7,987 bases of DNA, taken from Chthonomonadaceae bacterium. GTDB taxonomy: Bacteria > Armatimonadota > Chthonomonadetes > Chthonomonadales > Chthonomonadaceae. A model generated the notes under the pieces. It searched no databases, had not been told where the DNA came from, and saw nothing but the letters and a program-made list of their open reading frames with translations. Location: assembly GCA_014377395.1 (NCBI GenBank), contig JACMPS010000307.1, forward strand, positions 1-7,987. The letters run 5' to 3'. The stretch's first letter is position 1. Each line of letters starts with the position of its first letter. Below are positions 1 through 6,387 of the stretch, piece after piece. The position numbers and the translations under genes are program-made.

Positions 1-963
1 CGAAGTCACCAGTGCGCCCGCCTCGACTTTGTACTGTGCCCGCTCACTATATTCAAGTGAACGCGGACTTAAGCCGAGAAAGCCGCGTGTGACGGAGCCA
101 TTGGTGATCAGTTGCTCCATGACGTACTTCGCTGTGTTCGCGGGGATAGCAAACCCGATTCCTGCAGAAGCACCACTCGGCGACTCGATGGCGACATTGA
201 TTCCAACGACGCGCCCATAAAGATCAACGAGGGGTCCACCGGAGTTACCGGGGTTCACGCTTGCATCGGTCTGCAACAAACTGGAATAGTAGCGGGCATC
301 ATTCGCTCTGCTACCGATTTGCTGGTTACGATGAAGCGAAGAAATAATCCCCGAAGTCATTGTGTCAGTCAAGCCGAACGGAGAACCAAAGGCCGCTGCC
401 CACTGTCCTACTTTGACTCGATCCGAATCGGCTAGCTCTGCGGCGGGAAGATTCGTTGCGTCTACCTTGATCAAAGCGAGATCGCTCTTAAAGTCACGCA
501 TCACCTTGCCGTAGAAGGTTCGCCCGTCCAGCAATTTGACGCGAACCTTGTCCGCGCCCTCCACTACATGATCGTTCGTCAGGATGTAGCCATCGCTACG
601 TACGATCACTCCGGAACCACTCGCGTTGCCGCGTGGGGGAGGTACCATTCGGAAACGAAGAGAACCGGGTGCGCCGGGAACACTGGGAAAACCGAAGAGA
701 TTCTCCCCTCCACCGTCCTGCGGCGTTTGTGCCACAGGTCGCGCTTTTACCAAACTTTCGATAAAGACAACGGAAGGACGCAACTTCTCCGCTACCTGCT
801 CGGAAGCGGTTTGAGCCTCCAGTGCCTGGGGGGGAGGCAAAACGGGTGAGCCGGGGCTGATTGCGTTTCCCCGGAAACTGAGTGCCGTAATTGCGCCGAG
901 CGCAAACACGACGGGAACACTGGTTCGTCTAATGATGTTACTTTTTGTAGGCACTTGTGGCAT
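1..963 (-). CDS. htrA: HtrA/DegQ-family serine protease with PDZ domain (C-terminus outside window)
   Basis: ATP-independent extracytoplasmic protease/chaperone of family S1C, which degrades or refolds damaged envelope proteins. Read from ATG at 963, the frame stays open for 321 codons to the window edge. Residues 1-13 are polar with a basic RR pair, followed by a hydrophobic segment at about 14-29, a signal peptide or N-terminal anchor. The protease domain runs from about residue 55 to 280 and has the full triad: His132 in TNDHVV, Asp161 in SDLALIKVD and Ser241 in NPGNSGGP. A Gly/Pro-rich insertion (about 83-115) lies in the position of the LA loop. The PDZ domain begins near residue 290 (RGFLGLSPRSLEY) and is cut, so the number of PDZ domains is unknown. 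A Shine-Dalgarno GAGGAG lies 8 nt before the start (972-977), which fixes it. The gene is divergent from the prepilin-like gene. The family call is very secure; the exact subtype (DegP, DegQ, DegS) is not. Confidence 0.96.
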   Translation of the reverse strand, partial: MPQVPTKSNIIRRTSVPVVFALGAITALSFRGNAISPGSPVLPPPQALEAQTASEQVAEKLRPSVVFIESLVKARPVAQTPQDGGGENLFGFPSVPGAPGSLRFRMVPPPRGNASGSGVIVRSDGYILTNDHVVEGADKVRVKLLDGRTFYGKVMRDFKSDLALIKVDATNLPAAELADSDRVKVGQWAAAFGSPFGLTDTMTSGIISSLHRNQQIGSRANDARYYSSLLQTDASVNPGNSGGPLVDLYGRVVGINVAIESPSGASAGIGFAIPANTAKYVMEQLITNGSVTRGFLGLSPRSLEYSERAQYKVEAGALVTS

Positions 964-1312
964 CTTTTCTTCTCCTCAACCAAACAACGGAACGGAACGC
1001 ATAGAGCGTTTTAATTGGTGTTTATTGCCCTGTAAAACCTTCTCTGTGAAAGATAGACGCGGATAAATTAAGTTTGTTTCGCGCTATTTTATTTTGTAAT
1101 TTCAATCCATTTCGCCTGAAGTTTTCGCGTCATTCAAGGCTGATTATAGATTACGATACGCAACCATAGAGAGAATAGGTTTCTTGAATTCCCTCTTTTT
1201 TTTACAGACATTTTTCGTGTAGTTTCGTGACATCACTCCTAGTCCAAGCAACCTCCTGAAAATGATAAGAAAATTTTAATTCTCGTTTAATCAGGCTTTA
1301 AGTTTGTCCTCT

Positions 1313-1318
1313 TATACT
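1313..1318 (+). promoter_or_regulatory. candidate -10 box (TATACT) for the prepilin-like operon
   Basis: TATACT matches the sigma-70 -10 consensus at five of six positions and would start transcription near 1325, giving a leader of about 75 nt before the ATG at 1402. No good -35 hexamer is found 16-18 nt upstream, so the call rests on the -10 box and its position alone. Confidence 0.35.
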
Positions 1319-1320
1319 GC

Positions 1321-1379
1321 AATCGGAAGACAAATTGCTCTCATTTTCGTTTCATTAACTTTGCTCTCTTCTTCCGATT
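1321..1379 (+). repeat. 10-bp perfect inverted repeat in the prepilin-like operon leader
   Basis: AATCGGAAGA at 1321-1330 is the exact reverse complement of TCTTCCGATT at 1370-1379. The 39-nt interval also holds a direct repeat of TTGCTCTC (1335-1342 and 1361-1368). The right arm ends 8 nt before the ribosome binding site of the prepilin-like gene, so this could be a leader stem-loop or an operator overlapping the start of transcription. The arms are clear; the function is inference. Confidence 0.5.
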
Positions 1380-1401
1380 TTTGCACAAAGGAAACTGCTC
1401 C

Positions 1402-2256
1402 ATGAACCTCTCTCGAAAAAAAGGTTTCACCCTCATCGAACTGCTCGTTGTGATCGCCATTATCGCCATTCTTGCGGCGATTTTGTTTCCTGTCTTCGCT
1501 CAGGCTCGCTCCAAAGCGCGACAGACTTCCTGCCTCTCCAACCAGAAGCAAATCGGCGTCGGAATTATGATGTACTCGCAGGATTATGACGAGACGCTTC
1601 CCGGCAATACGCCCCTTAACACAAACGGCATTTCGGACGGACGCTGGCCCGCTCCCGCAACCACCGCGCACAGTGCCGGACTTGCAGAGCCGCTCGGCTG
1701 GATGCAACCGTATGACGCCGCCAATCCCGGAACGTTTCGTATCTGGGCGCGTGACATTCAGCCCTACATCAAAAATCTGGCGATCTATCATTGCCCGGAA
1801 ACCAAACCGCGTTCAGGGGACGGCCCCTGTACCGCCGGGGGTGGAACCTGTGAAGTGACCGGAACCGATGCCGCAAGAGCGGGAAACGGCAACATTCTCC
1901 TCAATGGCATTGTTGCCTCAAAAGCACTGGCGGCACTTCCCACTCCCGCCGACATTATCTTTACGCACGAAGTTCGCAATTATAACCGGGTCGCTCAGGA
2001 AAAACCGCGTGGGGTGCTTGTGGGCGGCGAGGTTCGCTATACCAATTTCACTAACGCTTATTACGATGGGCTACACAATGGCGGAGCCAATCTGCTTTTT
2101 TGTGACGGTCATGCGAAGTGGCAAAAACGATCTCAGATACGATTCGCTCAGTTCGGTGCTTCTGTAGAACTCAATCCCGGTATGCCTACCAATGTGGGAC
2201 AGGAAGACGCCGCCGCCAATGCTCAAACGGGTCTGGTCTTTAAAGCGGAGTTCTAA
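1402..2256 (+). CDS. prepilin-type N-terminal cleavage/methylation protein with H-X9-DG C-terminal motif
   Basis: 284-aa type IV pilin-like (pseudopilin) protein. The class III leader is MNLSRKKG, with processing expected between Gly8 and Phe9 and the conserved Glu13 at +5 of the mature protein. The hydrophobic helix spans about 9-32 and is followed by FPVFAQARSKARQTSC and YSQDYDETLP, signature segments of the DUF1559-like families of Armatimonadota and planctomycetes. Near the C-terminus His225, nine residues, then Asp235-Gly236 form the H-X9-DG motif (HNGGANLLFCDGHAKW). Cysteines 44, 131, 143, 150 and 234 could form disulfides. The ATG at 1402 is chosen over the in-frame TTG at 1381 because AAAGGAA (1388-1394) gives a ribosome binding site about 7 nt upstream and because it yields a short canonical leader. 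Such proteins are exported and may form pilus-like or surface structures; the role of this one is unknown. It is the first gene of an operon with the CMD-family gene. Confidence 0.93.
   Translation: MNLSRKKGFTLIELLVVIAIIAILAAILFPVFAQARSKARQTSCLSNQKQIGVGIMMYSQDYDETLPGNTPLNTNGISDGRWPAPATTAHSAGLAEPLGWMQPYDAANPGTFRIWARDIQPYIKNLAIYHCPETKPRSGDGPCTAGGGTCEVTGTDAARAGNGNILLNGIVASKALAALPTPADIIFTHEVRNYNRVAQEKPRGVLVGGEVRYTNFTNAYYDGLHNGGANLLFCDGHAKWQKRSQIRFAQFGASVELNPGMPTNVGQEDAAANAQTGLVFKAEF
2247..2250 (+). promoter_or_regulatory. ribosome binding site of the CMD gene inside the end of the prepilin-like gene
   Basis: GGAG lies 9 nt before the ATG at 2260, within the last codons of the upstream gene, whose stop codon is only 3 nt from the next start. 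This arrangement supports co-transcription and probably translational coupling. Confidence 0.6.
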
Positions 2257-2259
2257 AAA

Positions 2260-3528
2260 ATGTTGCAGAAGAAATCACTCTTTTCCGGGGTAACACTCCT
2301 TTTCCTGATGTTGCCTTTCGGAAACCAGATGCTTGCGGACACTCCCGTGCGGGTCGCCTCTGTTCCCCTCGCTCTCGACAATGCCGTCTTGAGTGTGGGA
2401 AATGAAAGTCTCGATAGCACGACGAGCGGGCGGGTTCCGAATTACCTGAAGGCGATTGCCGGAACGATGCCCGAAGCCGCCCCCTCCTTTGCACACCTCT
2501 TCAAGACGGTGCTTTACGGGGGAACGATTTCACCCGAAATCAAAGCCGCAATGGGATTGAAAATCGCACAGGAAACAGGAAGTCCTTACCTTGTCGCGCA
2601 CCTGACTCGCATCCTGAAAACGACGGAGAAGGGGCGTACTCTGATCGCCCTTTCCACGAAAGCAGAGCCGAAAGACGACGCGGAACGCCTTGCGCTTCGC
2701 TACGCCACCTCTCTTACAAAGGCGGTACACGGCATGGGCGATACTGAGTTTGCACTGGTCAGGGCGTATTATAACGACGCGCAGATCGTGGAACTGAGTT
2801 CGGTCACTTGCTTTTTCAACTACTTTGCCCGGTTTTGTCAGGGTGCGGGTTTGCCCCTTGAAGCATGGGTGAAAGAGGCTCCTGACGCGCTTCCGAAAGA
2901 GGAAACAAGGGAAGATAAAGCGGCACGGATTACGCTGGCGAGTGACGCGGAAATGGAAACGGGTGCAAAACTACTCACTCCGTCTCCTGATCTCAAAAAA
3001 GGGTTGGGGATCGGGATTGCTAACTCGCAACGGGCGATGATGCGAGTCCCGGACATTGGCGAAGCATGGTGGGGCTATATGAGGACCTCACGCGCCGGAG
3101 CGAAACTCTCACGCACCATGCAACTGCATATCTCGTTTGCGGTTTCGATGGCAAACGGTTGCCGCTACTGTACGGTGCATCAAGTTGTGGGATTAAAGCG
3201 GCAGGGCGTTGAAATCTCGAAGTTGCTGGCGATGGCGAAAGACGATTCGGCACTGTCACCAAAAGAGCTTATCGTGGTAACGTTTGCCCGCAAACTGACG
3301 AAAAGTCCGGGAGAAGTGACTTCGGCGGACTACGAGACCTTACGTAAGGGACTTGGAGACGACCACGAAGCCTACGACGCTCTTCTTCAGACCTGTACCT
3401 TTTCCTTTATGAATCGCTTTACCGATGGGTTACGCCTTCCTTCGGAAGACGAAGCGGTGAAAGTTTATCAAGAGGTTTATGGAGACGGGTCTTACCGCGC
3501 CTACTCCTCCGAAAAAACAAAGCGATAA
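2260..3528 (+). CDS. exported two-domain carboxymuconolactone decarboxylase / AhpD-like protein
   Basis: 422 aa. A signal peptide is visible (basic KK at 4-5, hydrophobic core about 8-20, likely cleavage after Ala26 in MLADTP). Two CMD/AhpD-like helical repeats follow, about 74-200 and 265-395. The second keeps the redox pair Cys301-x2-Cys304 with His307 (NGCRYCTVHQ), as in alkylhydroperoxidase D-type enzymes. In the first repeat the equivalent stretch is SPYLVAH, with Ser108 and Leu111 in place of both cysteines and His114 retained. The two repeats also align without gaps at their ends (TCFFNYFARFCQGAGLPLE and TCTFSFMNRFTDGLRLPSE), which shows internal duplication. The Glu expected 12 residues before the first Cys in AhpD is Leu289 here. 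Probable role: thiol-based peroxidase or disulfide chemistry outside the cytoplasm; substrate unknown. It starts 3 nt after the prepilin-like stop codon. Confidence 0.88.
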   Translation: MLQKKSLFSGVTLLFLMLPFGNQMLADTPVRVASVPLALDNAVLSVGNESLDSTTSGRVPNYLKAIAGTMPEAAPSFAHLFKTVLYGGTISPEIKAAMGLKIAQETGSPYLVAHLTRILKTTEKGRTLIALSTKAEPKDDAERLALRYATSLTKAVHGMGDTEFALVRAYYNDAQIVELSSVTCFFNYFARFCQGAGLPLEAWVKEAPDALPKEETREDKAARITLASDAEMETGAKLLTPSPDLKKGLGIGIANSQRAMMRVPDIGEAWWGYMRTSRAGAKLSRTMQLHISFAVSMANGCRYCTVHQVVGLKRQGVEISKLLAMAKDDSALSPKELIVVTFARKLTKSPGEVTSADYETLRKGLGDDHEAYDALLQTCTFSFMNRFTDGLRLPSEDEAVKVYQEVYGDGSYRAYSSEKTKR

Positions 3529-3641
3529 CCCTCTTCAGTCCACGGAGGTGGAAGTCCTGTGAACCATTGAACAGGAGTTTGTGATTGGAGCACCTCAGCA
3601 GCCGGGGAATTCATTCCCCGGAGCGTCCTCAAAAACCTCAA
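3529..3641. other. structured convergent gap with a REP-like palindrome
   Basis: No gene is present. CCGGGGAAT (3602-3610) and ATTCCCCGG (3613-3621) form a perfect palindrome, folding as at least 8 bp with a TTCA loop. Just upstream, TCCTGT (3555-3560) can pair with ACAGGA (3571-3576), enclosed by GAGGTG (3545-3550) with CACCTC (3591-3596). Near-copies GGAGCACCTCA (3587-3597) and GGAGCGTCCTCA (3620-3631) flank the palindrome. There is no T-run after the palindrome, so it is not a typical plus-strand terminator; a 3'-UTR structure or a dispersed REP-type repeat is likelier. Confidence 0.45.
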
Positions 3642-3673
3642 AACGCCCTCTCCCGACTACGGGAGAGGGCGTT
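3631..3673 (-). terminator. rho-independent terminator of the plsC-FKBP unit
   Basis: A perfect 13-bp stem, 3642-3654 with 3661-3673, encloses a 6-nt loop (GACTAC). The stem is GC-rich (core CGCCCTCTCCC). Read on the minus strand it is followed by TT, GAGG and then TTTTT (3635-3631), and it begins 26 nt after the FKBP stop codon. On the plus strand the following sequence is poor in T, so it may also slow transcription from the CMD side but is mainly oriented for the minus-strand genes. Confidence 0.85.
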
Positions 3674-3698
3674 CTCGTCAAGACGAAGCGAGACGTTT

Positions 3699-4319
3699 CT
3701 ACTTGACGCGCATCATTTCACAGTCGAAGTGCAGAGTCGCTCCTCCCGGAATTGATCCCTGTCCTTTATCGCCATAGCCCAGGCTTGCCGGGATAGTCAG
3801 CCGCCGCTTGCCGCCTTCTTTCATGCCAACCAGTCCTTCATCCCAGCCTTTGATTACCATTCCCTGCCCCAACATCAGCGTGAATGGTTCTCCGCGCTTG
3901 TATGACTCATCAAAGATCGTGCCGTCGTCCAGGCTTCCCCGGTAATGGACGGCAACGGCGGAACCCGTCACGGCGATTTTTCCGGTTCCCTCCACTAAAT
4001 CTTGAATCTGCAAGCCGGAAGCCGTCTTTTTGATCGGGGCGTTGGAACTTTCGGTGGGGCTACCGGGCTTATTTCCGGCGGGAGGTGTTGTTTCAGCAGG
4101 CTTCTCTCCAGGGTTTTTGGCTTTCAATCCAAATGTTACGGGCTTCGCCATTTTCGTGTCTGTGGAAGCAGGCGGCGGTTGTGAGGTCACTGAGGTTGGG
4201 GGAACATACTTTTTGCTTTCGGGGGTAACTGCGGGAGCCTCTTCGCCTTTGCAACCGAACGCACCCAGCACGACTGACGCACCCAGCAAACCCAATCGAA
4301 ATTTTTGTGTTTTCATCAT
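3699..4319 (-). CDS. FKBP-type peptidyl-prolyl cis-trans isomerase, predicted lipoprotein
   Basis: 206 aa. Speeds cis-trans isomerisation of prolyl bonds in exported proteins. The N-terminus is basic, then hydrophobic (about 8-20), ending in GAFGC, a slightly unusual lipobox with Cys23 as the predicted lipidated residue. Residues 24-98 form a Pro/Thr/Ser/Lys-rich, probably disordered tether. The FKBP domain covers about 100-206 with the family landmarks VAVHYRGSLDDGTIFDES, GWDEGLVGMKEGGKRRLTIP, LGYGDKG and GGATLHFDCEM. Pocket residues are recognisable: Tyr126, Phe136, Asp137, Phe146, Val155, Ile156, Trp159, Tyr182 and Phe198, so it should be active. Two adjacent ATG codons exist (4319 and 4316); AGG at 4326-4324 is 4 nt from the first and 7 nt from the second, so the second is slightly favoured by spacing. 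It lies 41 nt after plsC in the same direction and is followed by a strong terminator. Confidence 0.94.
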   Translation of the reverse strand: MMKTQKFRLGLLGASVVLGAFGCKGEEAPAVTPESKKYVPPTSVTSQPPPASTDTKMAKPVTFGLKAKNPGEKPAETTPPAGNKPGSPTESSNAPIKKTASGLQIQDLVEGTGKIAVTGSAVAVHYRGSLDDGTIFDESYKRGEPFTLMLGQGMVIKGWDEGLVGMKEGGKRRLTIPASLGYGDKGQGSIPGGATLHFDCEMMRVK

Positions 4320-4360
4320 TTTTCCTAAGATTCAGGCATGGATAAAAAAGGGGCAGAAGA

Positions 4361-5020
4361 TCAGTCTTTGCCTATCGCCTGTGTTGTCCCTTCATTGTAC
4401 CCCTGAAGCTCAAGCATTATCTCACGCAGGCGCACAGCGGCGATTTTCAGGGCTTCACTTCCCTTGGCATCACCTGTGAGTTCGCTCATCATAATCGGCT
4501 TTCCAAAGCGAACAATAATCGGGCGTCCGATGCGCCGGGGTTTGAGTTCACCGTAAGGCATGAGAATGTCGGTGTAAAACAAAATCGTGGGGACTATTGG
4601 GACGTTGGCGCGTTGTGCTACCAGCAAAGCCCCCGGCAATAGTTCATCGAGTTTGCCGTCCTCGCTCATTTTCCCCTCCGGGAAAACCACAACGACTTCG
4701 CCCTCTTTCAATCGCTCTTCGGTATAGCGGAGAGCGGCACGATCCGCTGAATAGCGCTTGACCGGAAAGCCGTGCAAAAGCCGAATAATCGGACCCCAGA
4801 AGCGAATTGCGAACAGTTCTTCTTTCGCCATAAAGTAGCAGGGGCGCGGCAGAGCAAATCCAACGGTGGGCGGGTCTGCATCGCTAATGTGGTTGGGAGT
4901 AACAAGAACGCCGCCCTTTTTCGGAACGTTTTCGCGTCCCTCGAAACGAATTCCCCCTGTATAGGTATAAAGAATACGAATCAAAATCCAAACGATGGCG
5001 CGAGCGATGCGGTATCTCAT
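4361..5020 (-). CDS. plsC: 1-acyl-sn-glycerol-3-phosphate acyltransferase family protein
   Basis: 219 aa, a usual length for PlsC-type membrane acyltransferases, which move a fatty acyl chain onto lysophosphatidate (or a related lyso-lipid) at the inner face of the cytoplasmic membrane. A hydrophobic N-terminal segment (about 6-20) fits membrane attachment. The four family blocks are in order: the catalytic NHISDAD with His44-x4-Asp49; GFPVKR at 84-89; FPEGKMS at 113-119, where the family usually has FPEGTRS; and VPIVP at 140-144. Substitution of Lys-Met for Thr-Arg in block III could bear on substrate choice but is seen in other members, as far as I recall. The ATG at 5020 is the natural start; a weak AAGGG lies 11 nt upstream, a little far. 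It is probably the first gene of a unit with the FKBP gene. The exact acceptor is not determined by the sequence. Confidence 0.92.
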   Translation of the reverse strand: MRYRIARAIVWILIRILYTYTGGIRFEGRENVPKKGGVLVTPNHISDADPPTVGFALPRPCYFMAKEELFAIRFWGPIIRLLHGFPVKRYSADRAALRYTEERLKEGEVVVVFPEGKMSEDGKLDELLPGALLVAQRANVPIVPTILFYTDILMPYGELKPRRIGRPIIVRFGKPIMMSELTGDAKGSEALKIAAVRLREIMLELQGYNEGTTQAIGKD

Positions 5021-5199
5021 GTGAAGAGTTGCCCTTTTGTGTTGATTGAGTTTATTGCTTCAATTATCTCACAACACGCCCTCTAAATCATGGGTCTAAA
5101 GTCGCATTTTCACGAAAAACGTCTGTCTTTCTCGTGAGGAAGAAAAACAAACGTTTTTTCACTAGTTCTGATTTCGTTTTATTCAGGGATAGAAACGCA

Positions 5200-5262
5200 C
5201 TTCGAGAGAGGGAAAGAGGGCTAAAATCCTGCCCGCTCTCGAAGCGAGATGCTATCGAGAGC
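5200..5262 (+). repeat. three-arm inverted repeat upstream of the LuxR-type gene
   Basis: CTTCGAGAG (5200-5208) is the exact reverse complement of CTCTCGAAG (5236-5244). The middle arm, as GCTCTCGA (5235-5242), is also the exact reverse complement of TCGAGAGC (5255-5262). The middle arm can therefore pair left (27-nt loop) or right (12-nt loop) but not both. It ends about 100 nt before the start codon. This could be a multi-site operator in DNA or an attenuator-like switch in the leader RNA; neither role is shown. Confidence 0.5.
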
Positions 5263-5350
5263 AATCTTCACAGGAATTATAGACTCTTTTCGTGAACTAA
5301 TACTGTATCCTTTTAGGGCGCTTTTTCGTCATCCTTTTGTTACCACAATC

Positions 5351-5356
5351 AGGAGG
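5351..5356 (+). promoter_or_regulatory. consensus ribosome binding site of the LuxR-type gene
   Basis: AGGAGG lies 8 nt before the ATG at 5365. It is the only near-perfect Shine-Dalgarno in the window and fixes this start. Confidence 0.85.
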
Positions 5357-5364
5357 AAACCTAC

Positions 5365-6285
5365 ATGTTACTACGCTGTCGTCCTGCGGTTCGGGCAGAA
5401 CTGGAGGAGTGTTTACCCTGCATCCGAGACAAAGAGTATTTTAAGAGCGATCAAGACTGCCGCGACCTGGTGAAAATGTGGACGGACTTAATGGATCGCG
5501 AGATTGCGTGTACCTCCGTGATCGAAGACCTCGAGCGCTCTCAAGGACAGAGAATCGTTTACTTTTGCCTGAATGTCGCCGTTACCGAAGTCTTTGTCCA
5601 CCGAGCGACAAACTCCCTTCCGCCGGGAATCGGCTTTAATCTGTTGCAGAACTGGCGGAACAAGGGGGATGGATTGCTCACTCGTGAACAGGTTGCCGCC
5701 GCCAATGCCGGAAAGGGTCTGAGCGTTTGCGTTCTCCACTCAGGGATGCCCGACTCGTTGATGTATTCGCCGGAGGGTGATCCCATTCGTGATCGAATCA
5801 CTTCCTGGATCGTCGAGATTATGGGAGGGTATCGCTATCGGCATCTGCTCATCGAGTCTTATGATGAGTGGCAAGACGCCTGGTCTCTGAACGCCGGATT
5901 TTTGTTACGCACGGATTACCCAAATTTCCCTCATTCCGGGGCGCGTGTCGGTCTTTATGGCTTAACCCGTGAGGAGGCAACGGAGCGGCAGGGAAGTGCG
6001 ATCAAACTTGTCTTCAACTATTTGCCGCCACGTTTTGGTTTAAGTCATGTCGAGCGAATGTTGTGTCTTTTCGCCTGTGGCGGGTTGGAGGACAGTGAGA
6101 TCGCGGAGAAACTTTCAATCTCGCCTTCCACCGTCAAGCAACGCTGGAAGGGCGTGATCGAAAAATTCAATTTGACTTTCCCCTCCGAACCGTCGCCGGA
6201 CGGCAAGCGGGGAAGCGAAAAGCGGGGGCGTATTCTTGAGTATCTGCGGCATCACGTCGAGGAATTGAGACCGTACCGGGGATAA
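5365..6285 (+). CDS. orphan LuxR-type helix-turn-helix transcriptional regulator
   Basis: 306 aa. A LuxR/GerE-type DNA-binding domain lies at about 226-270 (LSHVERMLCLFACGGLEDSE, then IAEKLSISPSTVKQRWKGVI), with the usual acidic/hydrophobic pattern and the recognition helix around SPSTVKQRW. It is followed by a charged C-terminal extension of about 36 residues (KRGSEKRGRILEYLRHHVEE), whereas most LuxR proteins end soon after the HTH. Residues 1-220 do not look like a receiver, PAS, GAF or acyl-homoserine-lactone domain to me; they may be a GAF-like or novel sensor, but I cannot name it. The N-terminus is rich in cysteine (Cys5, 16, 19, 32, 49, including CLPC at 16-19), compatible with redox or metal sensing. 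It is transcribed alone, divergent from plsC and convergent with the glycoside hydrolase. Targets are unknown. Confidence 0.85.
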   Translation: MLLRCRPAVRAELEECLPCIRDKEYFKSDQDCRDLVKMWTDLMDREIACTSVIEDLERSQGQRIVYFCLNVAVTEVFVHRATNSLPPGIGFNLLQNWRNKGDGLLTREQVAAANAGKGLSVCVLHSGMPDSLMYSPEGDPIRDRITSWIVEIMGGYRYRHLLIESYDEWQDAWSLNAGFLLRTDYPNFPHSGARVGLYGLTREEATERQGSAIKLVFNYLPPRFGLSHVERMLCLFACGGLEDSEIAEKLSISPSTVKQRWKGVIEKFNLTFPSEPSPDGKRGSEKRGRILEYLRHHVEELRPYRG

Positions 6286-6387
6286 AATCCACTTTACAAG
6301 TGAGAGGCGAAACGATTACGCTACATTGATGTCCGCGATTGGATAAACTCAGAACGGCGTAGCCGCCCTCTTTCTCAACACTTCCTC
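6286..6387. other. short convergent gap, LuxR-type gene / glycoside hydrolase
   Basis: 102 nt between two stop codons. Only weak hairpins are visible: CACTT/AAGTG (6290-6302, 3-nt loop) just after the regulator gene, and CGGC/GCCG (6355-6365) followed on the plus strand by CCCTCTTTCTC. Neither has a clean T-run, so I do not call a terminator. Confidence 0.4.

Larger units (their letters stand above)
964..1401. other. divergent intergenic region, htrA / prepilin-like gene
   Basis: 438 nt of AT-rich sequence with no credible gene. It must hold promoters for both divergent genes. On the plus side I see a -10-like box and a 10-bp inverted repeat (listed separately). On the minus side I cannot pick a convincing -35/-10 pair. 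A small hairpin (aacgc 996-1000 with gcgtt 1006-1010) lies in the htrA leader, and an uninterrupted T-run lies near 1195-1203; I attach no function to either. Confidence 0.6.
5021..5364. other. divergent intergenic region, plsC / LuxR-type regulator
   Basis: 344 nt without a credible gene. It must promote plsC on the minus strand (GATAAT, read on the minus strand near 5065-5070, is a possible -10 but lacks a good -35) and the regulator on the plus strand. It holds an inverted repeat AAAAACGT (5115-5122) with ACGTTTTT (5151-5158), and the stronger three-arm structure at 5200-5262. No promoter for the plus-strand gene could be chosen with confidence. Confidence 0.55.

Noticed and set aside
996..1010. 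Small hairpin AACGC/GCGTT followed by a short T-run on the plus strand
   Set aside because: Only 5 bp and placed in the leader of htrA, with no plus-strand gene ending there, so it is not a credible terminator.
1312..1791. 159-codon open frame on the minus strand opposite the start of the prepilin-like gene
   Set aside because: It lies antisense to a convincingly coding region, has no ribosome binding site, and its product has no recognisable features.
4030..4479. 149-codon open frame on the plus strand across the FKBP and plsC genes
   Set aside because: It is antisense to two well-supported genes and spans their junction; the residue composition is that of a shadow frame.
5115..5158. 8-bp inverted repeat AAAAACGT/ACGTTTTT
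   Set aside because: AT-rich arms of this length are expected by chance in a 344-nt AT-rich gap; kept only as a note in the intergenic entry.
5249..5473. 74-codon frame overlapping the start of the LuxR-type gene (possible upstream ORF)
   Set aside because: It has no Shine-Dalgarno, while the overlapping gene has a consensus one; its C-terminal part is only the out-of-frame reading of the regulator gene.
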